NCBI GenBank assembly: GCA_028870275.1
Contig: JAGWPY010000175.1
Span: 1 to 54,411, forward strand
Direction: 5' to 3'
DNA length: 54,411 bases
Source of the DNA: Gammaproteobacteria bacterium
GTDB taxonomy: Bacteria > Pseudomonadota > Gammaproteobacteria > Steroidobacterales > Steroidobacteraceae
Shown here: positions 42,496-50,889 of the stretch, in pieces
Numbering within the stretch: the first letter of the stretch is position 1
How the letters are laid out: every line of letters begins with the position of its first letter
Translations under genes and position numbers: made by a program
The notes under the pieces: model-generated
Told to the model about the DNA's origin: nothing
Seen by the model: only the letters and a program-made list of their open reading frames with translations
Database searches by the model: none

Positions 42496-45162
42496 TCACG
42501 GCGCTGGGCATTCGCAGGACCCTCTCGAGTCGGCCGCGCAGACGCGAACAGTACCGACGCCGTGATCCAGCAGAGGCCGTTCGACTTCCTCGCAACGGTT
42601 TCCCGACAGGATCGTGTTCCAGATCTCGCCGTCGCCGGCGAGGCGGATGCCGGTACGGTGGCGTTGATGAACGCCGCATTCGTCCCGCGGCGCCGGACCG
42701 TCGATGTGACGGAGCACGTTTTGATCGAGCAGCATGTTCTCGACCAGGGGTCGCCTGTGCGGAGGTGGTCCGACATACCAGGTCGGCAGCACGTCGATCG
42801 CTCCGCCGAGACTGCCGTCGGCATGGTCGATGACATTGTGTGAGACGAGCACGCCGTATCCGAGCACCGGCGGCGGGTGGCTGGCCGTCGGCGAGGCGGC
42901 GAACGAAGCCTGGATTCCCGAGAGGCTGCAGGCCGAGTCCCACCGATACTCGCCTTCAACCCGATTGTCGCGAATTTCGTTGAAGCTCTGGATAATGGCG
43001 CTGGTGGCGCACTCGGCGCAATCGGCGGCACGGGCGCTGAACGCCTGCTGCATCACGATCCCGTCGCTGTCGTATTGACGGTTCGATGCGATCACCGAGT
43101 CGCCCATCTGCGCCCAGAGGCTGATCGCGCCGGCCGCGGGTCGCCCCCCCTTGCTCTTGGTGCAAGGAGGATTGCGGTTGTCGACCCGATTGCCGACGAC
43201 GTAAGTCCGAAAGAACGTCCGGCTCACGATGATCCGGCTATCACCCGGCCGGGGCAATACGTCCCAGGCGGGGTTCACGTCCAGGGTCACCTCTGCCGAG
43301 CGCGGATCGATGCGAAGGCCGCGGATCCGTCGCAACTGGCCGATGCCCGTGCCCGCCACCACGTCGACCCAGAATCCGAGGTAACTCGTGCGTGGATCGA
43401 CCGCCCGGCCATACTGCGATGTGCGCAGTGGCCCGGCAATACGCACCGCGCTCGCGGTCGCGCCGAGCACGGCCCGCGTGCCGTTGAACGCGTAGGTATT
43501 GCCGTTGTTGTCGAACGCGAAGGCCTCGCCGTCGCCCACTCCGTCGCCCGTGCAGGTCGCGACGTTATCGGCCACCAGCAGGTCCTCGTGATTGCCGATC
43601 AGGTTCCAGAAGAACGCGCCGCGCCATCCCGTCACGGCGCTGCGCGGCGCGACGAAGCGTGGCGAGGCGCCATCGGCGAAGTTGTCGCTGAAGTCTAGCC
43701 GGCGCGACCCGCCGATCTCGCTAGCCAGCACGCCCGTGCGCCGAACGGCATCGAAATAGCCGCTCGGATAGAAGTGGTTGTCTCGAATGATGCCATCCTC
43801 GATTCCGAAGGCCGGCAACTCGCGGTATCGGTTGCCCGGCAGTTCCAGATCGACGACGTAGGCGGCGAATCGATTGCGCACGATCACCAGCCCTGCGATG
43901 GGCTCGCCGGAATCGACGACCGCTTCGAATACGCCCTCGAACGCGTCGTCGCGGATCACGAGGTCGCGCAAGGCCGGGGTGCCGTCGCGGGCGCTCGCGG
44001 CCTTTAGCGCGGGCGCCGCCGGGCCGAGCTGCAAGCAGGGGCGTGGACCCGCGGCTGTCGCGACCGTGGGGTCGTCCACGAACGTCAGGCCGCTGATGCG
44101 ATTGCGGCCGGTCAGAGTGAACGTGAAGTTGTGCCCGCCGCTCGACCACGTTGCAGCACGGCGCAGGCGGGTGCGGTCGCGGCCGGCGCCGGATAGATCG
44201 ACACCCGGCGGCAGGACGATTCCGTCACCCGGTGCGATGCCGCGCCGGTTCGAGTCGAGCAGCTCCCAGGTGCCAGGTCCCAGATAAACCGATCCGCCAC
44301 CGTGTTTCGCCGCCGCCGCGATGGCCCGCAGCAGGCAGCCCGTATCGTCGCGACCGTCGTCGGGGCGACAACCGCCGAACGCGGCCGAGGACACGTCGTA
44401 ACGTCTGGAGGGGACGGGATCGGGCAGCACGCGCAGCCTCTCCCCGGGAATCGCCACCCAGGATACGGCACCCGCAGCGCGCAGCTGGACGACGTACGTC
44501 CCCGGGGCGATTCGATGGGGAAGGTCGGCGCTCACGGCGACGTCGCGCACGCCGAAGCTCGCCGGCGCGGACCGAGCGACATGAAGGGCGATCGCCGTCG
44601 CGCCACGCAGGCGGACCTCGACAACGCGATCCGCGGCGAGGTTGCGTCCAATGATCTTCAGTCTGCGCCCGAGCCGATCGCGATCGGTGGTCGCGTCGAC
44701 TTGCGAGGGACTGAACCAGAATGGGTGCGGCTCGTTGATCGTGACCGGATTGCTCCACCGGCCGGACGGATCTCGCACCCAAAGCCGGTAGGGTCGGGCG
44801 GCGCGCATCACCCGCGGCAGGCGCACCGTCAGCGACCGAGGTACGTCGCCTGCGCCGACCACGGGGGCCAGGCCGCGCACCGCATCGGTCGATGTCGGCA
44901 AATCGGGTGGTGCGTCGTGTCGACGCCGAGGGAGCGCGGCAGACTCGAAGACCACCTGATCGTCCGCCGCGAGGCCGCTACCGGGCAGGAGCAGCAAGTC
45001 GCCAGGACGAGCGCTCGTGGGCGCACCCAGGCCCGGGCGAGCATAGAGCGCCGGTGTGCCGGCGCGGGCGCCGGCGCACGTGGCCGCGAGTATCGCCAGA
45101 CTCCATCCGCCGAGAAGCAGGGCCCGGGCGATACACCCGGGGCGAGGAAGACGGCGGATCAT
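42496..45162 (-). CDS. Secreted parallel beta-helix protein (pectate-lyase-like)
   Basis: 888 residues on the minus strand. Signal peptide (ALLLGGWSLAILAATCAGARA), an N-terminal region with IPT/TIG-like segments (PGDLLLLPGSGLAADDQVVFES, LGRRLKIIGRNLAADRVVEVRL), then a pectate-lyase-like beta-helix that begins DDGRDDTGCLLRAIAAAAKHGGGSVYLGPGTWEL and carries repeated short N-rich turns (VIRDDAF, VIVRNRF, IIRDNHFY, LVADNVA). It ends with a Cys-rich segment. Such proteins cleave or bind acidic polysaccharides; here it may trim or modify the locus exopolysaccharide. Catalytic residues cannot be assigned from sequence alone. Confidence 0.78.
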   Translation of the reverse strand: MIRRLPRPGCIARALLLGGWSLAILAATCAGARAGTPALYARPGLGAPTSARPGDLLLLPGSGLAADDQVVFESAALPRRRHDAPPDLPTSTDAVRGLAPVVGAGDVPRSLTVRLPRVMRAARPYRLWVRDPSGRWSNPVTINEPHPFWFSPSQVDATTDRDRLGRRLKIIGRNLAADRVVEVRLRGATAIALHVARSAPASFGVRDVAVSADLPHRIAPGTYVVQLRAAGAVSWVAIPGERLRVLPDPVPSRRYDVSSAAFGGCRPDDGRDDTGCLLRAIAAAAKHGGGSVYLGPGTWELLDSNRRGIAPGDGIVLPPGVDLSGAGRDRTRLRRAATWSSGGHNFTFTLTGRNRISGLTFVDDPTVATAAGPRPCLQLGPAAPALKAASARDGTPALRDLVIRDDAFEGVFEAVVDSGEPIAGLVIVRNRFAAYVVDLELPGNRYRELPAFGIEDGIIRDNHFYPSGYFDAVRRTGVLASEIGGSRRLDFSDNFADGASPRFVAPRSAVTGWRGAFFWNLIGNHEDLLVADNVATCTGDGVGDGEAFAFDNNGNTYAFNGTRAVLGATASAVRIAGPLRTSQYGRAVDPRTSYLGFWVDVVAGTGIGQLRRIRGLRIDPRSAEVTLDVNPAWDVLPRPGDSRIIVSRTFFRTYVVGNRVDNRNPPCTKSKGGRPAAGAISLWAQMGDSVIASNRQYDSDGIVMQQAFSARAADCAECATSAIIQSFNEIRDNRVEGEYRWDSACSLSGIQASFAASPTASHPPPVLGYGVLVSHNVIDHADGSLGGAIDVLPTWYVGPPPHRRPLVENMLLDQNVLRHIDGPAPRDECGVHQRHRTGIRLAGDGEIWNTILSGNRCEEVERPLLDHGVGTVRVCAADSRGSCECPAP

Positions 45163-45291
45163 GCCGCGGGACTCCGCGAGGGGACACCGCCGTCATCTTA
45201 GGCGAATTCCATCGCCTGATCGCCGGCGTCATCAATTGGTCACATTTCCCGGTGTGTAATCGCGCGGTCACGGTGAACCTGCGGCATCGAT

Positions 45292-46317
45292 ATGGTGATT
45301 TCGTCAACGCCGATTCAACCCTCGGTCGCGGCCGTACTCGTCAACTGGAACGGATGGCGCGAATGTATCGAGTGTCTCGATACCCTGTTGGCCCAGGACT
45401 ATGTCTCGCTGCAAGTCTTCGTGGTCGACAATGGCTCGAACGACGGCTCGTGCCGGCACTTGTCAAGCTGGCTGAACAGTCCCCAGGCCGATCCAGGCTG
45501 GAGGCCGTTGCCGAACGTGCGGCGGATCACCGGGCTCGCCCCAGGAGAGCCGGTCGGACACCGCCTGCTCGAGTCGACGGATGCGCCGGCCCCACCGCCG
45601 GACGGCTGCCGCGTGACCCTGATCCGGGCTGCGGACAATCGCGGGTTCGCGGCCGGCTGCAACCTAGGCGTCGCTCTGGCCGGACTGGAGCGATTCGACT
45701 ATTTCTGGTTCCTGAATCCGGACACCGCGGTGGCGCGCGATGCGCTCGGCGCACTGATCGAGCGCGCGGCCGCGGGCAACGGCATTGGCATGGTTGGTTC
45801 GACGTTGCTCTATTACTCGAATCCGAACGTGATCGAGGCGCTCGGCGGGGCGCGCCTCGACGTCTCGAACGGCTCGACCCGCCACATCGGCGCGGGTCAG
45901 CCGGCCGACTCGGCGCCGCTCGACGGCGTCGAAGTCGAGGCGCAACTGGCCTATGTGGTCGGTGCATCGATGCTGGTGCCGCGCGAGTTCATCCGCGAGG
46001 TCGGGCCGATGTCCGAACAGTATTTCTTGTACTACGAGGAGATCGACTGGGCGATCCGCGCGCGCGGGCGGTATCGTCCGGCCTACGCGCCGCGCAGCCG
46101 GGTGTTTCACAAGTCCGGCGCCAACAGCAGCAAGGTCGTGCCGACCCGCAGCGCGCATTTCTATTACCGCAGCCGGTTGTTGTTCGTCTCGATCCATCTG
46201 CCGCAACGCATCGGCGCCGCACGCCGCTCACTGGTCTGGGATCTGTTGCGGCATCTGCGCCACCGCCGTTGGGGACATGTGCGCGCCCTTGGTCGCATTC
46301 TGGCGGGTCTCGAGTGA
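45292..46317 (+). CDS. Family 2 glycosyltransferase (rhamnosyltransferase-like)
   Basis: 341 residues. GT-A fold with VAAVLVNWNGWRECIECLDTLLAQDY, VVDNGSNDGS, the donor-site FWFLNPDTAV and a late YYEEIDWAIRARGRG-type segment (FLYYEEIDWAIRARGRY), typical of WbbL-like rhamnosyltransferases. It has an insert of about 40 residues after DGSCRHL compared with the usual family, rich in Pro. ATG 45292 follows a 129-bp divergent intergenic region shared with the beta-helix gene. Its stop overlaps the next GTG. Confidence 0.88.
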   Translation: MVISSTPIQPSVAAVLVNWNGWRECIECLDTLLAQDYVSLQVFVVDNGSNDGSCRHLSSWLNSPQADPGWRPLPNVRRITGLAPGEPVGHRLLESTDAPAPPPDGCRVTLIRAADNRGFAAGCNLGVALAGLERFDYFWFLNPDTAVARDALGALIERAAAGNGIGMVGSTLLYYSNPNVIEALGGARLDVSNGSTRHIGAGQPADSAPLDGVEVEAQLAYVVGASMLVPREFIREVGPMSEQYFLYYEEIDWAIRARGRYRPAYAPRSRVFHKSGANSSKVVPTRSAHFYYRSRLLFVSIHLPQRIGAARRSLVWDLLRHLRHRRWGHVRALGRILAGLE

Positions 46318-47516
46318 GCGACCGGACGCTGCGACTCGCGGTCGTCTCGACGCACCCGATCCAGTACTACGCGCCATTGTTCCGCGCGCTGGCCGCGGAG
46401 GCCGGGATCTCCTTGCGGGTCTTCTTCACCTGGTCCCAGGCCGAGGGTGGCGCCACGTTCGACCCCGAGTTCGGCCGCACGGTGAGCTGGGACGTGCCGC
46501 TGCTCGACGGCTATGCCTATGAGTTCGTGAACAATCGGGCGCGCCGACCGGGTACGCACCATTTCTTCGGCGTCGACAACCCCCGTCTGGTCACCGCCCT
46601 CAGCGATTGGGCGCCGGACGCGATCCTGGTGTTCGGCTGGAACCTGCGCTCCCATCTGCGGGTGATGCGTCGCTTCAAAGGCCGCATACCCGTGTTGTTT
46701 CGCGGCGACTCGACTTTGCTAGACCCACGTCCGGCGCATCGGCGTCTCGCCCGCCGCGTGGCGCTCACCTGGATATTCCGGCACGTCGACGCCGCCATCG
46801 CGGTCGGCGAAGCCAACCGCCGCTACTTTCTCTGGGCTGGAGTACGGCCTGAACGCATCTTCTTCGCGCCTCATGCCATCGACAATGACCGTTTCGCCGA
46901 TCCAGGCGGCGAGGCCGCGCGCGATGCACTTGCGCGCCGTACGGCACTCGGGATCCCGGACGACGCCGTGACGTTCCTGTTCGCGGCCAAGTTCATCGCG
47001 AAGAAGGCACCGCTCATGCTCGTGGATGCGTTTGCGAGCCTTCCCGGCGACCCGCACCTGGTCATGGTCGGCGACGGGCCGCTCGATTCGCCGATCCGCG
47101 AGGCGGCCGACCGTCATCCGCGCATTCACGTACTGCCGATGCAAAATCAGGGTGCGATGCCCGCCGTCTATCGAATTGGCGATACGTTCGTACTGCCCTC
47201 GCAAGGTCCAGGCGAAACCTGGGGTCTCGCGCTCAACGAGGCGATGGCGTGCGCACGGCCGGTCATCGGCAGCTCACGCGCCGGGGGCGCGGGCGATTTG
47301 ATTCGCCCCGGTGTCGACGGCTGGATATTCGAGTCCGCCGACCGGTCGAGCCTGCGCGCCTCCTTGTCGAACGCACTCGCCCGAGGCCGACCGGGGCTGC
47401 GGCGCATGGGTCACGACGCGGCGGAGCGGATCCGCGGCTGGTCGATCGACCGGGCCGCCGCGGGCATCGCGGTCGCGGTCCGCCGATGTCACGGCAATGA
47501 AACAGAGCCCCGGTAA
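46314..47516 (+). CDS. Family 4 glycosyltransferase
   Basis: 400 residues. GT-B enzyme: N-terminal VVSTHPIQYYAPLFRALA, middle LFRGDSTLL and FAPHAIDNDRF, C-terminal VMVGDGPLDSPIREAA and the E-x7-E motif GETWGLALNEAMACARPVI. GTG 46314 overlaps the preceding stop (GTGA), so coupling with the upstream glycosyltransferase is likely. The open frame extends far upstream but that part is antisense or out of frame to the neighbours. Adds one sugar of the repeat unit; donor unknown. Confidence 0.9.
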   Translation: MSDRTLRLAVVSTHPIQYYAPLFRALAAEAGISLRVFFTWSQAEGGATFDPEFGRTVSWDVPLLDGYAYEFVNNRARRPGTHHFFGVDNPRLVTALSDWAPDAILVFGWNLRSHLRVMRRFKGRIPVLFRGDSTLLDPRPAHRRLARRVALTWIFRHVDAAIAVGEANRRYFLWAGVRPERIFFAPHAIDNDRFADPGGEAARDALARRTALGIPDDAVTFLFAAKFIAKKAPLMLVDAFASLPGDPHLVMVGDGPLDSPIREAADRHPRIHVLPMQNQGAMPAVYRIGDTFVLPSQGPGETWGLALNEAMACARPVIGSSRAGGAGDLIRPGVDGWIFESADRSSLRASLSNALARGRPGLRRMGHDAAERIRGWSIDRAAAGIAVAVRRCHGNETEPR

Positions 47517-47551
47517 ACACAGTCCACCCGCCGCCCGACGAGGACCGATCG

Positions 47552-49150
47552 ATGCCCGAGCCGCAGACTGCGCCCGATGCCCCCGCGGCGATCGTGTGGC
47601 GCTATTCGTGGTCCGCGATCGCGGTGGTGGCGCTCGTCGGACTCGCTTCGCTGGTGCCGTTCTGGAACGGCATCGAGCAGATGTGGGGCTGGTGGATCGA
47701 GTCGCCGGAGTACAGCCACGCGCTGCTCATTCCGCCGATCAGCGCCTTCCTGATCTGGCAGCAACGCGACCGCCTCGAACAGCTGCCCTTCGAGGGCAGC
47801 TGGCTGGGGGTGGCGATCGTCTGCTGCGGCGGTCTGTTGCTCGCCCTAGGCCAGATCGGCACCTTGTTCGTGCTGGTGCAATACGCGTTCGTGGTCGTGC
47901 TGTTCGGGCTCGCTCTGGCGCTGGTCGGGCTGCGCGGCTTTCGGCGAATGCTCGTACCGTTGTTGATGCTGCTCTTCATGGTTCCTCTGCCGCAGTTCGT
48001 CCTCGCCAATCTCTCGACACGGTTGCAGCTTCTGTCTTCCTCGCTCGGAGTGGGATTCATGCGCTGGTTCGACGTGAGCGTGCTGCTCGAGGGCAACGTG
48101 ATCGACCTCGGCAACTACCAGCTGCAGGTGGCGGAAGCCTGCAGTGGTCTGCGCTATCTGTTTCCGCTGATGACCCTCGGCTTCCTGATGGCTTACTTCT
48201 ACAAGGGAGCGTGGTGGAAGAGGGGATTGGTGTTCCTGTCGAGCATTCCCCTGACTGTCCTCATGAACAGCTTTCGGGTCGGCACGATCGGGATCATGGT
48301 CGATCGGTGGGGCATCGCGATGGCGCAGGGGTTCTTGCACGAGTTCCAGGGCTGGGCGTTGTTCATGTTGAGCGCCCTGCTGATGCTCGGGGAGATTGCG
48401 CTACTGAACCGGATCACCCCCGAACCAGGCACCTGGCGCCACCTCTTCGGCGTCGAATTTCCGGCGCCGACCCCGCCGGGAGCCGCCGTGCGACATCGGC
48501 GTCTGTCGCTGCCGTTCGCCGCGTCGAGCGCACTGGTGATCGCGTTCGGCATCGCCAGCCTGATCGCGCCGCGTCCGCGGGAGATCCACCCTTCACGCCA
48601 GGCCTCGTTCGCGGAGTATCCGATGCGGATCGGCCAGTGGCGCGGCGAGAGACAGAGCCTGAGCGGCGTGTATTCCGCGACGCTGCAGCTCGACGACTAC
48701 CTGTTGGCGAATTACTTCTCGCCCTCCGGCGCCGTGGTCAACGTCTACATGGCCTACTACCAGGCCCAGCACACCGGCGATGCGGTGCATTCGCCGCGCT
48801 CCTGTCTGCCCGGTGGCGGCTGGCAGATGCGCGAATTCGGCCAGCGCACGTTGTCGGGCGTCCTCGACGAGGGCGCGCCGCTGCGCGTGAACCGTACACT
48901 GATCGAGCTCGGTGAGCAGCGCGAGCTCGTCTATTACTGGTTCCAGCAGCGCGGCCGTGTGCTCACCAACGAATTTGCGGTGAAGTGGTTCATCTTCTGG
49001 GACGCCTTGACGCGACACCGCACCGACGGAGCGCTCATACGTCTGACCACGGCCGTGCCGCCCGCCGGCGGGGTCGAGGCCGCCGACCGCCGTCTCACCG
49101 AGCTCGCCGCAAGGATAGCGCCGACCCTCCATCGTTACGTTCCGGACTGA
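47552..49150 (+). CDS. xrtD: Exosortase (best fit XrtD, VPLPA-CTERM-specific) with C-terminal EpsI domain
   Basis: 532 residues. The N-terminal 290 form the polytopic exosortase domain with the transpeptidase-like residues Cys197 (VAEACSGLRYLFPL), Arg242 (MNSFRVGTIG) and His263 (FLHEFQGWALF). The C-terminal part (about 335-530) is an EpsI domain with HSPRSCLPGGGW. Exosortases cleave C-terminal sorting signals of PEP-CTERM-like proteins at the inner membrane. The assignment to XrtD rests on the fused EpsI domain and on VPLPA/VPLP signals in this window (7352 and 29485), not on a database match. RBS GAGGA 8 nt before ATG. wecA-like gene follows after 2 bp. Confidence 0.88.
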   Translation: MPEPQTAPDAPAAIVWRYSWSAIAVVALVGLASLVPFWNGIEQMWGWWIESPEYSHALLIPPISAFLIWQQRDRLEQLPFEGSWLGVAIVCCGGLLLALGQIGTLFVLVQYAFVVVLFGLALALVGLRGFRRMLVPLLMLLFMVPLPQFVLANLSTRLQLLSSSLGVGFMRWFDVSVLLEGNVIDLGNYQLQVAEACSGLRYLFPLMTLGFLMAYFYKGAWWKRGLVFLSSIPLTVLMNSFRVGTIGIMVDRWGIAMAQGFLHEFQGWALFMLSALLMLGEIALLNRITPEPGTWRHLFGVEFPAPTPPGAAVRHRRLSLPFAASSALVIAFGIASLIAPRPREIHPSRQASFAEYPMRIGQWRGERQSLSGVYSATLQLDDYLLANYFSPSGAVVNVYMAYYQAQHTGDAVHSPRSCLPGGGWQMREFGQRTLSGVLDEGAPLRVNRTLIELGEQRELVYYWFQQRGRVLTNEFAVKWFIFWDALTRHRTDGALIRLTTAVPPAGGVEAADRRLTELAARIAPTLHRYVPD

Positions 49151-49152
49151 CC

Positions 49153-50793
49153 GTGCCGGTCGTACTGCCGTTCATCGTCGGCATGGTCGTGACCATGGCC
49201 TGGCTGCCCGTGCTCGTGCGTGCCGCGATCCGCTGGTCGTTCGTCGATCTGCCCGGCACCCGCAAGGTTCACGCGCTTCCCGTCCCGCGGGTCGGCGGAC
49301 TGGCGATGTTGACCGGCGTCTTCGCCGCGGCCGCCATCGCCATTCCAGTGGATCGCAAGGACGAGTGGTTCCTCGGCTCCGCGGCATTGCTCGCGGTGTT
49401 CGGCGCACTCGACGACCGGCTCGATCTCGACTACCGCTTGAAGCTCGCTGGCCAGTGTCTCGCGGTTGCCGGGGTGCTCTACGGCGGCGACGTCCTGGTC
49501 GGCACGCTGACCATGGTGGATCGCGTCGTTCTGCCGCACTGGCTGTCGTTGCCGCTCACCTTCGTGTTCCTCGTGGGCGTGACCAACGCCGTCAATCTCG
49601 CGGACGGTCTGGACGGCCTGGCCGGGGGTACGACGTTCCTCTGTCTCTGCGCGATCGCCCTGTTGTCGGGGCTTGCCGGTACAGGCACGACGGTGTCGAT
49701 CGCCGCGGCCTTCGCCGGCGCCGTGCTTGGCTTCCTGAGATTCAACACCCATCCCGCACGGGTCTTCATGGGCGACGCCGGCAGCCAGGTGCTCGGACTC
49801 GCGATCGGCGTGTTGAGCGTGCGCGCGACTCAGAACCCGCACAGCCAGCTGAGCACTGCTCTACCGGTGCTCCTGTTGGCGATACCGATTCTCGACACGC
49901 TGAGCGTGATGGTGCAGCGGATCGCCGAGGGCCGTTCGCCCTTCAGCGCCGATCAGAATCACATTCACCATAAGCTGCTCGCGCTCGGCTTTCGCCACCA
50001 CGAGGCGGTGATCGTCATTTACGTGGCGCAGGCGACGTTGTTCCTACTCGGCTATTTCCTGCGCTATGCCACCGACCTCATGGTACTCGGATGCGTGAGT
50101 GTGATCTTCCTCGCGATCATTCTCGCGTTGCAGTTCGCGGCAAACTCCGTTTGGCGGGTTCGTCGAGTGTCAACCGGCCGCGATGCCGCCCGGCCGGGTC
50201 GCGCCGCACTGCGCGCGGCTCGCGCCGCGTGGCTGTCGCGCTGGTCCAATCGAGCGATTGCGCTGGCCTTGTCCGCATATGCGGTTTCGATCGTCCTGCC
50301 GCCACAGTCGGTCGCGGCCAACCTCCGTCCGCTCGAACTCGCCTTGTTCGTCGTCCTGATTGGCTTCCTGCTCGTCTACCGTAGACATCCGCTCGGGTGG
50401 GTCGAGAAGGTGTCGATCTACACGACGATCGCGCTGTGCGTGTTTCTCGACTCGTCACTGCCACAGGGCGATCGGGTGGCGACGGATCTGCGATGGGCGA
50501 TCGTCGCCGTGGCGGCCTTGGCGACCGCGATTCGGTTGCGTCTGAACGACGACCGGCGCTTCGAACTCACGCCGCTCGACGCCATCGTCCTGTTCATGGT
50601 CTTGGTGGTGCCGAATCTGCCCGAGGCATGGGATCTTCCGACCGGCAGCGCGCTCGCGATCGGCAAGCTCTGCGTGCTGTTCTATGCGCTCGAGACCTTG
50701 GTCTCGCGTTTGGATCGCACCGCAGCATGGGTGCGCATCGCGACCGCATCGTTGCTCGCCGCCCTCTACCTGCGACCCCTGTTGCCGATCTGA
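49153..50793 (+). CDS. WecA/MraY-family undecaprenyl-phosphate glycosyl-1-phosphate transferase
   Basis: 546 residues. The first 350 match WecA-type priming enzymes: GTRKVHALPVPRVGGLAM, DDRLDLDYRLKLAGQ, the catalytic NLADGLDGLAGG, FMGDAGSQ and NHIHHKLL. They move GlcNAc-1-P or a similar sugar phosphate onto undecaprenyl phosphate, starting repeat-unit synthesis. About 190 more residues follow, with several further hydrophobic helices of unknown role, so it is longer than typical WecA (about 360). GTG 49153 lies 2 bp after the exosortase stop, so coupling is nearly certain. Confidence 0.88.
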   Translation: MPVVLPFIVGMVVTMAWLPVLVRAAIRWSFVDLPGTRKVHALPVPRVGGLAMLTGVFAAAAIAIPVDRKDEWFLGSAALLAVFGALDDRLDLDYRLKLAGQCLAVAGVLYGGDVLVGTLTMVDRVVLPHWLSLPLTFVFLVGVTNAVNLADGLDGLAGGTTFLCLCAIALLSGLAGTGTTVSIAAAFAGAVLGFLRFNTHPARVFMGDAGSQVLGLAIGVLSVRATQNPHSQLSTALPVLLLAIPILDTLSVMVQRIAEGRSPFSADQNHIHHKLLALGFRHHEAVIVIYVAQATLFLLGYFLRYATDLMVLGCVSVIFLAIILALQFAANSVWRVRRVSTGRDAARPGRAALRAARAAWLSRWSNRAIALALSAYAVSIVLPPQSVAANLRPLELALFVVLIGFLLVYRRHPLGWVEKVSIYTTIALCVFLDSSLPQGDRVATDLRWAIVAVAALATAIRLRLNDDRRFELTPLDAIVLFMVLVVPNLPEAWDLPTGSALAIGKLCVLFYALETLVSRLDRTAAWVRIATASLLAALYLRPLLPI

Positions 50794-50821
50794 GGACGCC
50801 GCCGGCGAGGGATCCGCCCGT

Positions 50822-50837
50822 GTCACGAACCCGTCAC
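50822..50837 (+). promoter_or_regulatory. Exact 11-bp-spaced GTCAC direct repeat upstream of prsT
   Basis: GTCAC at 50822-50826 and again at 50833-50837. The same spacing appears at 3786 and 4654 in this window. The second copy is also the TCAC part of the motif at 50833-50854. Confidence 0.4.
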
Positions 50838-50854
50838 CTTGGGTTCCTAGACTC
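50833..50854 (+). promoter_or_regulatory. Promoter-like motif GTCAC-N8-CCTAGACTC upstream of prsT
   Basis: Shares TCAC-N8-CCTAGACTC with 30063-30084 ahead of epsE. The prsT start codon is 36 bp after the motif, a normal leader length if TAGACT (50848-50853) is the -10. Confidence 0.45.
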
Positions 50855-50889
50855 CGAGACCCGTCAACGATTCCGGCAGGTGATTGAGC

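Noticed and set aside
45236-45260. Sigma-70 promoter ahead of the rhamnosyltransferase-like gene
   Set aside because: TGTAAT is a fair -10, but the only -35 candidate (TTGGTC) is 13 bp away, too close.
44892-46313. Long 5' extension of the glycosyltransferase at 46314
   Set aside because: The extension is antisense to the beta-helix gene and out of frame with the GT2 at 45292. The real GT4 fold starts at the GTG that overlaps the previous stop.
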